DNA of 8,738 bases from Acidobacteriota bacterium (lineage in GTDB: Bacteria; Acidobacteriota; UBA4820; DSQY01): positions 1-8,738 of the forward strand of contig JAKAIJ010000104.1 of assembly GCA_021814355.1 (NCBI GenBank). Reading direction: 5' to 3'. The notes below the pieces were generated by a model, which worked only from the letters and a program-made list of their open reading frames with translations, had not been told where the DNA came from and made no database searches. How positions within the stretch are numbered: the first letter of the stretch is position 1; every line of letters starts with the position of its first letter. Position numbers and translations under genes: made by a program. This document shows, in pieces, positions 1-6,920 of this stretch.

Positions 1-1
1 G

Positions 2-1852
2 GTGGAGGCCCTCTACCTTCCCAAGGCCATGCGGTGGGGGGCGGGAGATTTCCTCTTCGTCCGTCCCGTCCGCTGGGTCGTGGCCCTCCTGGGCGACACC
101 GTCGTGGACCTTTCCATCAAGGGCACGAAATCGGGCCGCGCGAGCCGCGGCCACCGCATCCACGGCGCGGCCGAGGTTTCCATCCCCTCCGCAAAAGATT
201 ACTTCGGGACCCTGGAGAGCCAACGCGTCCTCGCCGATCCGACGGAGCGCAAGGAGAAAATCAAGAAGGAACTGAACTCTCTCGCCGGAGAGGTTGGCGG
301 AAAATGGGATATCCTTTCCAAGGACTGGATGGAAGACGTTTTTGAAGGTGGGCTCCTTGGAACACTCGTCTTCACCTGCGAGTGGCCGACCGCCTTTCTG
401 GGTGCGATTCCTCCTGATCTCGCCCAGTTGCCCGAACCCATATTCGCCACCTGTCTCAAGGAGCACCAGAAGTCCTTCGCCGTGTATGTTACCAGCGACC
501 CAGACGATCCTCTGGCAGGAGTTCCCGTGACGAAGACGGGGCTGGCCCTGCGCCCCTTTTTCCTCGCCGTCATGGACGGACCCGAAGATCCAAAGGGTCT
601 CATACGCCAGGGTAACGAGAACGTCACGGTCTCGCGCCTCAAGGACGCGAAGTTCTTTTACGACCACGACGTGAAGGTCCCGCTGGAGCGCCGCCTCGAG
701 GAGCTGAAGGGAATCGTCTACCATCCCAAGCTGGGCACCTACTACGACAAGGCCCTTCGCCTGGAGGCGCTCGCCCGGAAGCTCGCGCCCTTCTTCGAGG
801 AGGACGCGGAGAAGGCCGGAGAGGCCGCGCGCCTCTGCAAGACCGACCTGGCCTCGCTCCTCGTCCAGGAGAAGGAGTTCACGTCGCTTCAAGGGATCGC
901 CGGCGGGCTCTACGCCAGGGCACAGGGCAAGGACGAAGCCGTGTCGCGGGCCATCTCGGAGCACTACGGGGAGCCGCGGCCGTACCTCGGCTCGTCCAAC
1001 CGCTGGTGCAGCTTCAGCGTCGTCGTCGCCCTCGCGGACAAGCTGGACACGCTCATCCAGTTCTTCGGGATCGGCCAAGTCCCCACGGGCTCGAAGGACC
1101 CCTTCGCCCTCCGCCGTGCGGCCTCCGAGGTGGCAAACCTCCTTTCGGAGCGGGGCCTCTACGAAGGCAGCGGGCCGCGTTTCTCCCTCGGCCACTTCTT
1201 GCGCGGCGAATGCCCGGGTGCCTATGAATCGCTCGAGGCGTTTCTCCTTGAGCGCGCCCGGTTCCGTTGGGAGGGAAGGATGATCTACCCGGAGAGCGTG
1301 GGAATCATGCAGCCACCCGCGGGCGGAACTCCGGCGGCGCCGGCCTCGAAGATCGCCTACGACGAGGTCAACGCGGTCCTCGTCCAGGGGCTAGACGATC
1401 TCCTAGACATGAGGGAGCGCCTGGATGCGCTCCACGCCGTCCGCGCCGAATTCTCCGAAGACTTCGACGCCCTCTCCGTGGCGCACAAGCGGGCGAAGAA
1501 CCTCACGAAGGACCAGCCGGCTTACGATTTGGACCCCGCGGGATTTCTTCCTGCCTCCGAGAAGGAGGGCGCGGGCGAGCGGAGCCTCTACGGCGCCCTT
1601 CTCGCCGCGGAGGAAGGGACGGCGCCGATGCTGGAGTCGCGCGACTACCTGGGTTTCCTGCGGCGGCTGGCGGCGCTGCGCCCCGCCGTGGACAGGTTTT
1701 TTGACGACGTCCTGGTGATGTGCGACCCCGAAAGCAAGGACCCCGCCAAGACCGCGCTCCAGCGGAACCGCCTGGCGCTGCTCCAGCGTTTGGTGGCGCT
1801 CTTCAACCGGGTGGCCGACCTCAGCGAGATCGTCCCGCGCCAAGGAGCGTAA
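2..1852 (+). CDS. glyS: Glycyl-tRNA synthetase beta subunit, 5'-truncated by window edge
   Basis: Beta subunit of the alpha2beta2 bacterial glycyl-tRNA synthetase; with GlyQ it charges tRNA-Gly with glycine in the cytoplasm. From the window edge 616 residues are visible. Family members are about 690 residues, and recalled alignment to E. coli GlyS places the first visible residues near position 135-140, so the N-terminus lies upstream and the GTG at base 2 is internal. Family landmarks: PKAMRWG (7-13), FVRPVRW (19-25), GHRIHG (50-55), GNENV..SRLKDAKFFYDHD (204-223), EFTSLQG (292-298), ALADKLDTL (343-351), then IGQVPTGSKDPFALRRA (357-373). The C-terminal anticodon-binding region ends in NRLALLQRLVALFNRVADLSEI (589-610). 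A proline/alanine-rich stretch near 423-452 looks longer than the E. coli equivalent. It ends at TAA and converges on the propeller gene. glyQ would be expected upstream, outside the window. Identity is secure. Confidence 0.96.
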   Translation: MEALYLPKAMRWGAGDFLFVRPVRWVVALLGDTVVDLSIKGTKSGRASRGHRIHGAAEVSIPSAKDYFGTLESQRVLADPTERKEKIKKELNSLAGEVGGKWDILSKDWMEDVFEGGLLGTLVFTCEWPTAFLGAIPPDLAQLPEPIFATCLKEHQKSFAVYVTSDPDDPLAGVPVTKTGLALRPFFLAVMDGPEDPKGLIRQGNENVTVSRLKDAKFFYDHDVKVPLERRLEELKGIVYHPKLGTYYDKALRLEALARKLAPFFEEDAEKAGEAARLCKTDLASLLVQEKEFTSLQGIAGGLYARAQGKDEAVSRAISEHYGEPRPYLGSSNRWCSFSVVVALADKLDTLIQFFGIGQVPTGSKDPFALRRAASEVANLLSERGLYEGSGPRFSLGHFLRGECPGAYESLEAFLLERARFRWEGRMIYPESVGIMQPPAGGTPAAPASKIAYDEVNAVLVQGLDDLLDMRERLDALHAVRAEFSEDFDALSVAHKRAKNLTKDQPAYDLDPAGFLPASEKEGAGERSLYGALLAAEEGTAPMLESRDYLGFLRRLAALRPAVDRFFDDVLVMCDPESKDPAKTALQRNRLALLQRLVALFNRVADLSEIVPRQGA

Positions 1853-1891
1853 AGGCAAGAGGCCAGGTGGAGCGCCCGGCCTCGGAGCCTT
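1852..1891. terminator. Nested inverted repeat between convergent genes, possible bidirectional terminator
   Basis: Outer arms AAGGC (1852-1856) and GCCTT (1887-1891) enclose inner arms GAGGCC (1859-1864) and GGCCTC (1878-1883), with a 13-base loop: 11 base pairs interrupted by a small internal loop. It starts inside the glyS stop codon and lies in the 66-base gap between two converging genes, where a shared terminator would be expected. There is no convincing T-run on either side (only TTT on the minus strand), so this is a GC-rich hairpin rather than a classical intrinsic terminator. Confidence 0.4.
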
Positions 1892-1918
1892 GCTAACACG
1901 ACGCCTCTTCCCGCGTCT

Positions 1919-4708
1919 CTACTTTGGTCCCACCCCGCACCCGTTCTGGCCCGCCACCTTGTAGCAGACGAGGTTTCCCGCGGGGAGGGCGGCCGTCAGG
2001 CCGGGGTTCCCGCTCGCGGCGGAGCCCGTCAGCGTGGTGAAGGCGCCCGCCGGGCTGGCGTCTTCGTAGACGTTGTAGCCCGTCGCGGCGATGTCGCTCC
2101 ACGTGAAGGTGGCCTGGCCGCCGGCCTTGGCGACGCGGAGCGTGTCGCCGACGGCGCCGGGCAGCGTGCACGGGGCGAGCGAGATGGTCCAGACGCTGCG
2201 GCCTCCGGTGGCGGCGTAGAGCAGCCGGTTCTGGTCGAGCTCCAGGTCCGTGGCGGCCACCGCCGGAAGGTTGCTCCCGACGACGGTCCAGGCCGCGCCC
2301 GCGTCCGTCGTGCCGTAGACGCCCACATCCGTGGCGACGTACCAGGTGTTGGCGCGGTCGTTCGGGTCCAGAAGGATGCAGTTCACCGGAACGTTGGGGA
2401 GGGTGCCGCTCCGGTCGCTCCAGGTCGTCCCGCCGTCGGGCGAAACCCAGACGTGGCCCGTGCCGAAGCCCTGCAGCGTGACCCAGACGTTCTGCGGTGC
2501 CGCCGGGTCGAAGGCGATCCGTGAGATGTACCGGTCGGGCAGGGTTCCGGTGCGGTCGCTCCAGGCAAGGCCGTCGGCGCTGTAGAGGAAGGCCCGGGGA
2601 TAGGCATTCGCCGCGTAGAAGGGCCCGTAGACCCCCGCGGAAGGGTTGTGGATGGCGAGCTTGGAGACGTAGGAGCTGGTCGTCATCGCGGCGAGGTCCG
2701 TCGTGCCCTGGGCCGTCCAGGCGGGGCAGATCCAGTTCGGGGCGGAGTAGGTGCACGCGGCGCAGCCCGTGGGGAAGTCGCAGTAGTAAAGCTTCCGGGC
2801 CGCGTGCCAGAGGCGGTTGTCGCCCGTCGTGCCGGCCCAGGGGCCGTAGAACTCGCTCGCCTCGTTGCCGAAGGAGTCGCTGCCGGCGATCCGCGCCCAG
2901 GTCCCGCCGGCGTCCGTGGACTTGTAACCGACGTTGTTGGTGTAGGTGGTGAAGGCGCCATCCACGGGATTCCCTGTGCCGGGAACGGACTGGAGCCAGC
3001 CGCTCGCGCCCCCGTCGCCGCCGATCTTCGCGGCCCAGAGCGTGGTGCCCCCGTACAGAATCGAACCGTTGTCCTGGAGTCCCCCCACCGCCTGGTTCGG
3101 GGCGTCCGGCCGCACGGCCAGGTCCATGAACTCGGAGATGGCCAGATTGCCGACGCGGTTCGTGAAGGTGTTGGCGGCCACGTCGTAGCTCCAGATGCCT
3201 CCATCGCTGGCGATCCAGACCGTGGCCGCGGCGCCGCTGCCGCTGAGGGCTACGTCGTGCAGGTCTACGTGCATGTTCCCGCCGTAGTAGCTGTTCGAAT
3301 CGTCGAACCCCCCGCTGCGGTTCGTCCAGGTCTGGCCTCCATCGGCGGAGGTCCAGAAGTCCCGCCCCAACATGTAGAGGCGTGTGGAGTCGGCAGGGTC
3401 CACGAGGAGCTCGTGGTCGTAGCCGCACTGGGCGAGACACCCGCCCGAGGGCCCGGCCGCCGCGCCGGGGAGGGACCAGTTGGCGCCGTCGTCGGTGGAG
3501 ACGTAGACGCCGGGGTAGCCCGCCGTTCCAGCCAGCGCACCCGACGAGAACACGGATACGTATAGGGTGGAGGCGCCGGTGCACGCGTTGTGGTAGGCCG
3601 TGAGCTTCGTGTTGCCGGTGAACGCCGGGAGTCCCGCCGTGGTGACGGCGGTCCAGGTGGCGCCCCCGTCGGCCGAGCGGTTGATCGTCTTGTCCCGGTA
3701 GTTGATGGCCCAGAGGTTCAAGGGACAGCCGGACTCGATGGCCAGGCTGCGGAACTGGGCCTGGTTGCCCCCGCTCGGGATGGCCGCCTTGCTCCAGGTT
3801 GCGCCGCCGTCGGCGGTCTGGAAAATGTAGTAGAAGTAGCTCGGTCCCGCCTGGTCCTGGAGGTAGTAGGAGACCGCAACCACGCTGTTGGGGTTGCCGG
3901 GGTCCACCGCCAGCTTGGAGAGGACGGTTCCGTTCGGAATCCCGTTGGCGGCGGTGCCGTTGTCCACCCGCGTCCAGGTGGCGCCGCCGTTCGACGATTT
4001 CAGGACGCCAGCCCCCCAGAAGCGGCTGTCGTCGTCCCCCGTCACGGCGTAGACGACGTTCGGGTTCGAGGGTGCGAACTTGATGTCCGCGATGACGAGG
4101 GTGTTCTGGCCGTCCCCCACGGGCGTCCACGCGGGGGAGGCCGCGGTCGCGTTGGTGGTCCTCCAGATTCCCCCGCGTGAAGAACCCACGAGGACGATGT
4201 CCGGCGTCGTGGGATGAACCGCCACGGCGCTCACGCGGCCCGCCACGTTGCCGAAGTTGAGATAGGAGATGGCGTTGCTGATCGGCGCGGGACCCGCTTC
4301 GGCCCAGGGGCCCGTGGGGAGACCGTAGGGGGCGGGAGGACGGCCGGAGGAGGCAGCGGTTTCCGCCAACCGGCGCACCGCCTCCCGCGCCCTGACGTAC
4401 GCTTCCGCCGCCATGGCGTACCCGTCCGCGGGAATGTAGCCCAGAGGATAAGTGCGCTGGCGGAGGTACCAGTCCAGGCGCCGGTCCGGGTCGTCGCCCT
4501 GCTGGCTGGCGGTTCCTCCCGGGAGGGGAGGCCCGTACGTGGAGCCGGGCGCGCGCCCTGCCGTAACCGCGCCGGGACCCGGCGGAGTCGCGGCGGAACC
4601 GGGCGGGGCGGGGCGCCTTCCCGCGGCGCCTGTCCAGGCCGACGCCAGCAAACCGAGGACGAGGGACGTACCCAGAATCCGCGAGAAGCGGGATTTGAAA
4701 CCGCGCAT
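1919..4708 (-). CDS. Secreted Asp-box (BNR/sortilin-like) beta-propeller protein with FN3-like C-terminus
   Basis: Exported protein of 929 residues. The ATG at 4708 is preferred because GGAGG lies six bases upstream; a GTG at 4741 would add 11 residues before the signal peptide. The signal peptide is residues 1 to about 24-30: basic MRGFKSRFSR, then a hydrophobic stretch, with A-S-A at 22-24. A mature N-terminal segment contains WYLRQRTYPLGYIP (80-93) and leads to GPAPI (139-143), where the propeller begins. Nine Asp-box motifs of the S/T-x-D-G-G-x-T-W type occur near 238, 298, 345, 404, 454, 597, 710, 756 and 800, and a GGLQDNG signature lies near 542. Four cysteines (643, 649, 652, 661) form a tight cluster that may be disulphide-bonded. 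The last ~80 residues resemble a fibronectin-III domain. Asp-box propellers occur in sialidases, GH74 xyloglucanases and Vps10/sortilin. I see no basis for a specific enzyme activity, so glycan or protein binding is as likely as hydrolysis. It probably has its own promoter. Confidence 0.9.
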   Translation of the reverse strand: MRGFKSRFSRILGTSLVLGLLASAWTGAAGRRPAPPGSAATPPGPGAVTAGRAPGSTYGPPLPGGTASQQGDDPDRRLDWYLRQRTYPLGYIPADGYAMAAEAYVRAREAVRRLAETAASSGRPPAPYGLPTGPWAEAGPAPISNAISYLNFGNVAGRVSAVAVHPTTPDIVLVGSSRGGIWRTTNATAASPAWTPVGDGQNTLVIADIKFAPSNPNVVYAVTGDDDSRFWGAGVLKSSNGGATWTRVDNGTAANGIPNGTVLSKLAVDPGNPNSVVAVSYYLQDQAGPSYFYYIFQTADGGATWSKAAIPSGGNQAQFRSLAIESGCPLNLWAINYRDKTINRSADGGATWTAVTTAGLPAFTGNTKLTAYHNACTGASTLYVSVFSSGALAGTAGYPGVYVSTDDGANWSLPGAAAGPSGGCLAQCGYDHELLVDPADSTRLYMLGRDFWTSADGGQTWTNRSGGFDDSNSYYGGNMHVDLHDVALSGSGAAATVWIASDGGIWSYDVAANTFTNRVGNLAISEFMDLAVRPDAPNQAVGGLQDNGSILYGGTTLWAAKIGGDGGASGWLQSVPGTGNPVDGAFTTYTNNVGYKSTDAGGTWARIAGSDSFGNEASEFYGPWAGTTGDNRLWHAARKLYYCDFPTGCAACTYSAPNWICPAWTAQGTTDLAAMTTSSYVSKLAIHNPSAGVYGPFYAANAYPRAFLYSADGLAWSDRTGTLPDRYISRIAFDPAAPQNVWVTLQGFGTGHVWVSPDGGTTWSDRSGTLPNVPVNCILLDPNDRANTWYVATDVGVYGTTDAGAAWTVVGSNLPAVAATDLELDQNRLLYAATGGRSVWTISLAPCTLPGAVGDTLRVAKAGGQATFTWSDIAATGYNVYEDASPAGAFTTLTGSAASGNPGLTAALPAGNLVCYKVAGQNGCGVGPK
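2288..3997 (-). repeat. Series of nine imperfect Asp-box coding repeats
   Basis: On the plus strand the sequence 'GTCCAGGTGGCGCCGCCGTCGG' recurs in degenerate form (for example around 2290, 2415, 2890, 3330, 3480, 3655, 3800 and 3970). It is the reverse complement of codons for the S-x-D-G-G-x-T-W motif in the propeller protein. Spacing is irregular, about 47-60 codons in the better conserved stretches and with a wide gap in the middle. These are diverged protein repeats rather than DNA repeats. Confidence 0.7.
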
Positions 4709-4714
4709 TACAGA

Positions 4715-4719
4715 CCTCC
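4715..4719 (-). promoter_or_regulatory. Shine-Dalgarno GGAGG that fixes the propeller-protein start
   Basis: GGAGG on the minus strand lies six bases before the ATG at 4708. This favours that codon over the in-frame GTG at 4741, which has no comparable site and would put eleven polar residues ahead of the signal peptide. Confidence 0.8.
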
Positions 4720-4774
4720 ACCTCTCTGAAACGGTCTCCACCCGGGAGAGCGCTTCCGAGATTACTATGGCATG

Positions 4775-4803
4775 TGTATGGATGCCCGAACTGCTTTTGT
4801 CAA
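4775..4803 (-). promoter_or_regulatory. Candidate sigma-70 promoter for the propeller-protein gene
   Basis: A perfect TTGACA (-35) is read on the minus strand at 4803-4798. At 17 bases spacing follows CATACA (4780-4775), and at 19 bases TACACA, both weak -10 matches (3 of 6). The patch 4761-4803 is clearly AT-richer than its surroundings and lies about 70 bases ahead of the start codon, which supports a promoter here. The -35 is convincing and the -10 is not. Confidence 0.45.
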
Positions 4804-4828
4804 GCGGTTCTTGCGACCTTGCGCGGCC

Positions 4829-4851
4829 CCGGCTTGGCTCGGGGAAGCCGG
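4829..4851 (-). terminator. GC-rich hairpin downstream of the 61-residue gene
   Basis: Perfect 7-bp inverted repeat CCGGCTT / AAGCCGG around a 9-base loop, about 35 bases past the stop codon of the small gene and upstream of the candidate promoter of the next gene. No T-run follows on the minus strand, so terminator function is only suggested by position. Confidence 0.3.
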
Positions 4852-4886
4852 CGACGGCCCCGGTGGGTTCCCGCCGAGGCCGGCGG

Positions 4887-5072
4887 CTATCCCTTGGGTT
4901 TGGGGCTCGAAACGGGCGTCTTCACGCTGTGTGGCGCCACGGCCTCCGGCCGGTGGGCCTCCTGGGACCCGCCCGGCTTGGGCGTCGCGCCGGCTCTGCC
5001 CGGCCGGCTCTGCCCCTTCTCCTCGAACCAGGGCCCCTTGTACTTCTTGTGGTGCGGTCCGTGACCGGGCAT
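4887..5072 (-). CDS. Unrecognised 61-residue His/Lys/Pro/Gly-rich small protein
   Basis: I do not recognise this protein. The start is the ATG at 5072, chosen because GGGAGG lies five bases upstream, close to an ideal ribosome binding site; in-frame extension upstream is possible but has no such site. The product ends at TAG. It begins MPGHGPHHKKYKGPWFEEKG, a compact stretch with a histidine-lysine cluster and aromatic residues (Y11, W15, F16). From about residue 21 it becomes low-complexity and probably disordered. Counts are 11 Pro, 9 Gly, 8 Lys and 5 His in 61 residues. There is no signal peptide, membrane segment or cysteine, so it is probably cytoplasmic and basic. Codons end mostly in G or C, like its neighbours, which supports real coding. 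It lies 85 bases downstream of the antiporter gene on the same strand, so it may share that transcript. The histidines could bind metal or nucleic acid, but that is speculation. Confidence 0.6.
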   Translation of the reverse strand: MPGHGPHHKKYKGPWFEEKGQSRPGRAGATPKPGGSQEAHRPEAVAPHSVKTPVSSPKPKG

Positions 5073-5077
5073 GCACA

Positions 5078-5082
5078 CCTCC
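5078..5082 (-). promoter_or_regulatory. Shine-Dalgarno GGAGG for the 61-residue gene
   Basis: GGAGG (within GGGAGGTGTGC on the minus strand) is separated by five bases from the ATG at 5072. It is the main evidence that this ATG, rather than the upstream in-frame ATGs, starts the small gene. Confidence 0.65.
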
Positions 5083-5139
5083 CGGCACCCGTTTCTCCAT
5101 GCGGGGTGCTTCAAGGTCATTGTAGCGCCGGAGGGGCGG

Positions 5140-5152
5140 CCCCGCAACGGGG
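5140..5152 (-). other. Short GC hairpin just after the antiporter stop codon
   Basis: CCCCG and CGGGG around a 3-base loop, five bases beyond the antiporter stop. It is very short and lacks a T-run. It could stabilise or attenuate the transcript between cax and the small gene, but in DNA this GC-rich it may be chance. Confidence 0.2.
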
Positions 5153-5157
5153 GGCGG

Positions 5158-6285
5158 TCAACCCGGGAGAAAATAGAAGACCACCGCCAGCATGGCGTAG
5201 ACCGAGAGGAGCTGGACCCCCTCCAGCCAGTTGGATTCGCCGTCGGAGGAGACCTGCTCGGCGAGGTAGACCGCCAGGACCACCGCCACCACCTCGGGGA
5301 GGGTGAAGACCAGGTCCATGGGTTTCGGCCCCACGAGCAGGCTCAGCAGGACCAGGACCGGCGCCACGAAGAGGGCGATCTGGGTGCTGCTCCCCACGGC
5401 GATCCCGAGGGCGAGGTCCATGCGGTTCTTCCGGGCCGCCACGATGGCCGTGGAGTGCTCCGCGGCGTTTCCGATGACGGCCACCACGATGACGCCCACG
5501 AAGACGGGGGTCATGCCGAAGGCCTCGGCGGCGCGCTCCACGGAACCCACCAGGAGCTCGCTCACCCAGGCGGTGAAGAGGGTCGCCCCCGCCAGGAGGG
5601 CCACCGCCTTCCCGAGGGGCCAGCGCCGTCCCGTCGTGGCCTCCGCCTGGGCTCTCTCCGCGTGGCCCCCGGAGAAGAGGTGCTTGTGGGTCTTGAGGGA
5701 GAAGACCAGGCTCAGGGCGTAGGTGACGAGGAGGATGAGGGCGATCTCGAGGCTGAGGCCCACCTCGTGCAGGAGCGCCTCGCGCCCCCCCAGGTGGTGG
5801 TAGGCGGCGGGAACGACCATCCCGATGGCCGCGAGAGTCAGCATGGCCCCGCCGGAGCGGGCCGCCACCGCGTTGAATTTCTGGGTGGGGTACTTGAGCC
5901 CGCCCGCCAAGAACGCCGCCCCCAGGACCAGCAGGATGTTGCCGATGATGGAGCCGGTGAGGGAGGCCTTCACCACCTCTCCGAGCCCCTTCTGGAGAGC
6001 CGTGAGGGCGATGATGAGCTCGGCAGCGTTGCCGAAGGTGGCGTTGAGCAGCCCCCCCGCGCCCTCCCCCACCCGGTCCGCGAGCTGCTCGGTGGCGCGC
6101 CCCATCAGCCCGGCCAGCGGAACGATGGCACCGCAGGCCAGCAGGAACAGGGCGGTGGGGTGCTCCGGAGCGAGGAACTTCGCGGCCAGCGCCGCGGGCA
6201 CCAGGACGAGAAGCCAGTCGAGGGAGGGCTTCCACGGGAAGGAGCCGCGGCGCTCGCCGGAGCGGGGAGATTCCGGCGCGCTCAT
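5158..6285 (-). CDS. cax: Calcium/proton antiporter, CaCA superfamily Cax type
   Basis: Inner-membrane Ca2+/H+ exchanger of 375 residues, the usual size for bacterial Cax/YfkE/ChaA proteins, with about 10-11 hydrophobic segments. The two inverted alpha-repeats that define the family are clear: [14 protein letters not shown] (81-94) with the predicted cation-binding E89, and [18 protein letters not shown] (270-287) with E276, followed by [12 protein letters not shown] (298-309). A charged loop (about 198-222) separates the two halves. The start is the ATG at 6285. An open frame continues upstream to 6780, but that extension is Gly/Arg-rich antisense-like sequence inside sixA and is not coding. 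The ATG overlaps the sixA stop as ATGA and has no good ribosome binding site of its own, which implies translation by coupling. It exports Ca2+ (possibly Na+ or K+) using the proton gradient. Family assignment is firm; ion preference is inferred. Confidence 0.93.
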   Translation of the reverse strand: MSAPESPRSGERRGSFPWKPSLDWLLVLVPAALAAKFLAPEHPTALFLLACGAIVPLAGLMGRATEQLADRVGEGAGGLLNATFGNAAELIIALTALQKGLGEVVKASLTGSIIGNILLVLGAAFLAGGLKYPTQKFNAVAARSGGAMLTLAAIGMVVPAAYHHLGGREALLHEVGLSLEIALILLVTYALSLVFSLKTHKHLFSGGHAERAQAEATTGRRWPLGKAVALLAGATLFTAWVSELLVGSVERAAEAFGMTPVFVGVIVVAVIGNAAEHSTAIVAARKNRMDLALGIAVGSSTQIALFVAPVLVLLSLLVGPKPMDLVFTLPEVVAVVLAVYLAEQVSSDGESNWLEGVQLLSVYAMLAVVFYFLPG

Positions 6286-6734
6286 GCGAGGTCCGGGCCC
6301 ACGACGGCGCGCAAGGTGGTCTCCCGGCGGCCGCCGGAGTCGGTGGTTCTGAACCACCAGGCGGCTCCCTTCTTGACGCTCCAGGGCTCGGGCCGCCCCG
6401 TCAGGAGGTAGGCCGCCACCTCGCCCAGCATGGGCTGATGCCCCACCAGGACGACGGCCCCCTCCCCCTCGGGCCAGCCGGCCGCCGCCAGGAGCGCCGC
6501 CGGGTCGGCAGCGGAGTTCAGCTCGGGGAGCACCTCCATCCGCCCGCGGAGCGCCTCGGCGGTCTCCACCGCCCGGGCCGCCGGGCTCGAGAGGAGGCGG
6601 TAGCGGCCCTCCAGCCGGCCGGCGAGCCACCGTCCCACCTTGGCCGCCTGTCTGCAGCCCTTCGGCGTGAGCCGCCGCTCTCCGTCGGGAAAGCCCTCCT
6701 CCGCTTCGGCGTGGCGCCAGAGAATCACGTCCAT
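6282..6734 (-). CDS. sixA: SixA-like phosphohistidine phosphatase (histidine phosphatase superfamily)
   Basis: Small cytoplasmic phosphatase of 150 residues, close to the ~160 of E. coli SixA. It belongs to branch 1 of the histidine phosphatase (phosphoglycerate mutase-like) superfamily and has the short SixA layout without extra helices. The catalytic RHAEAE motif lies at 7-12 with nucleophile H8. [12 protein letters not shown] (49-60) supplies the phosphate-binding R54, and LVGHQP (96-101) carries the second histidine H99. SixA proteins remove phosphate from histidine; in E. coli the best supported target is the nitrogen-PTS protein NPr, and ArcB was proposed earlier. Which phosphohistidine protein it meets here cannot be told. 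The start ATG at 6734 has GGAGG five bases upstream. Its TGA overlaps the antiporter ATG, making it the first gene of a coupled pair, divergent from the HD-GYP gene. Confidence 0.9.
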   Translation of the reverse strand: MDVILWRHAEAEEGFPDGERRLTPKGCRQAAKVGRWLAGRLEGRYRLLSSPAARAVETAEALRGRMEVLPELNSAADPAALLAAAGWPEGEGAVVLVGHQPMLGEVAAYLLTGRPEPWSVKKGAAWWFRTTDSGGRRETTLRAVVGPDLA

Positions 6735-6739
6735 GAAGG

Positions 6740-6744
6740 CCTCC
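6740..6744 (-). promoter_or_regulatory. Shine-Dalgarno GGAGG for sixA
   Basis: GAGGAGG on the minus strand is followed by five bases and the ATG at 6734. The downstream antiporter lacks a comparable site, so this is probably the main ribosome entry point for the sixA-cax pair. Confidence 0.7.
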
Positions 6745-6834
6745 TCCCCCAGGGTAAGCCGCGGGAACCCTCCCCGGCAAGCGCGTAGATTTGGGTCATG
6801 TCACCCACAGCCCCGCCGCCCGGAAGCACGCCGC

Positions 6835-6863
6835 TTGCGGTCTTCCCCGCGAGCGTTTACATA
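6835..6863 (+). promoter_or_regulatory. Weak candidate promoter for the HD-GYP gene
   Basis: TTGCGG (6835-6840), 17 bases, then TACATA (6858-6863), followed by an unusually AT-rich stretch for this genome. The consensus match is modest (4/6 and 3/6). Position in the divergent gap, about 60 bases ahead of the start codon, is the main support. Nothing as suggestive was seen for sixA on the opposite strand. Confidence 0.3.
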
Positions 6864-6876
6864 TCAGTCATACTGA
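6864..6876. promoter_or_regulatory. Small palindrome TCAGT-CAT-ACTGA, possible operator
   Basis: Perfect 5-bp arms around a 3-base centre, directly after the candidate -10 element and upstream of the HD-GYP start, in an AT-richer patch of the divergent intergenic region. Size and place fit a repressor half-site pair, but a palindrome this short can arise by chance. Confidence 0.25.
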
Positions 6877-6920
6877 GATGGTGGCGATGCGGAAGGAGTC
6901 TTAAGAGCCGGGGGTGTGCC

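Noticed and set aside
2648..3565. A 305-residue plus-strand frame inside the propeller gene
   Set aside because: Gly/Val/Arg/Ala-rich antisense translation with no recognisable features; explained by GC bias.
3799..4000. CRISPR-like or direct-repeat interpretation of the recurring GTCCAGGTGGCGCC motif
   Set aside because: Copies are degenerate, irregularly spaced and coincide exactly with Asp-box codons of the propeller protein.
1893..4721. A second 942-residue frame on the minus strand covering nearly the same span as the propeller gene
   Set aside because: The product is almost entirely Arg/Gly/Pro/His with no domain pattern; it is a GC-rich shadow of the real frame, which has a signal peptide and nine Asp-boxes.
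4765..5100. A 111-residue minus-strand frame overlapping the 61-residue gene
   Set aside because: It has no good ribosome binding site and a featureless Gly/Ala/Pro/Arg composition; the 61-residue frame has the better start and codon pattern.
5071..6411. A 446-residue plus-strand frame opposite the antiporter gene
   Set aside because: His/Glu/Gly/Arg-rich antisense product; the opposite strand has an unambiguous Cax protein with both alpha-repeats.
6286..6780. N-terminal extension of the antiporter frame by 165 residues
   Set aside because: The extension lies inside sixA in another frame and is Gly/Arg/Ala low-complexity; the ATG at 6285 gives the normal family length and an ATGA overlap.
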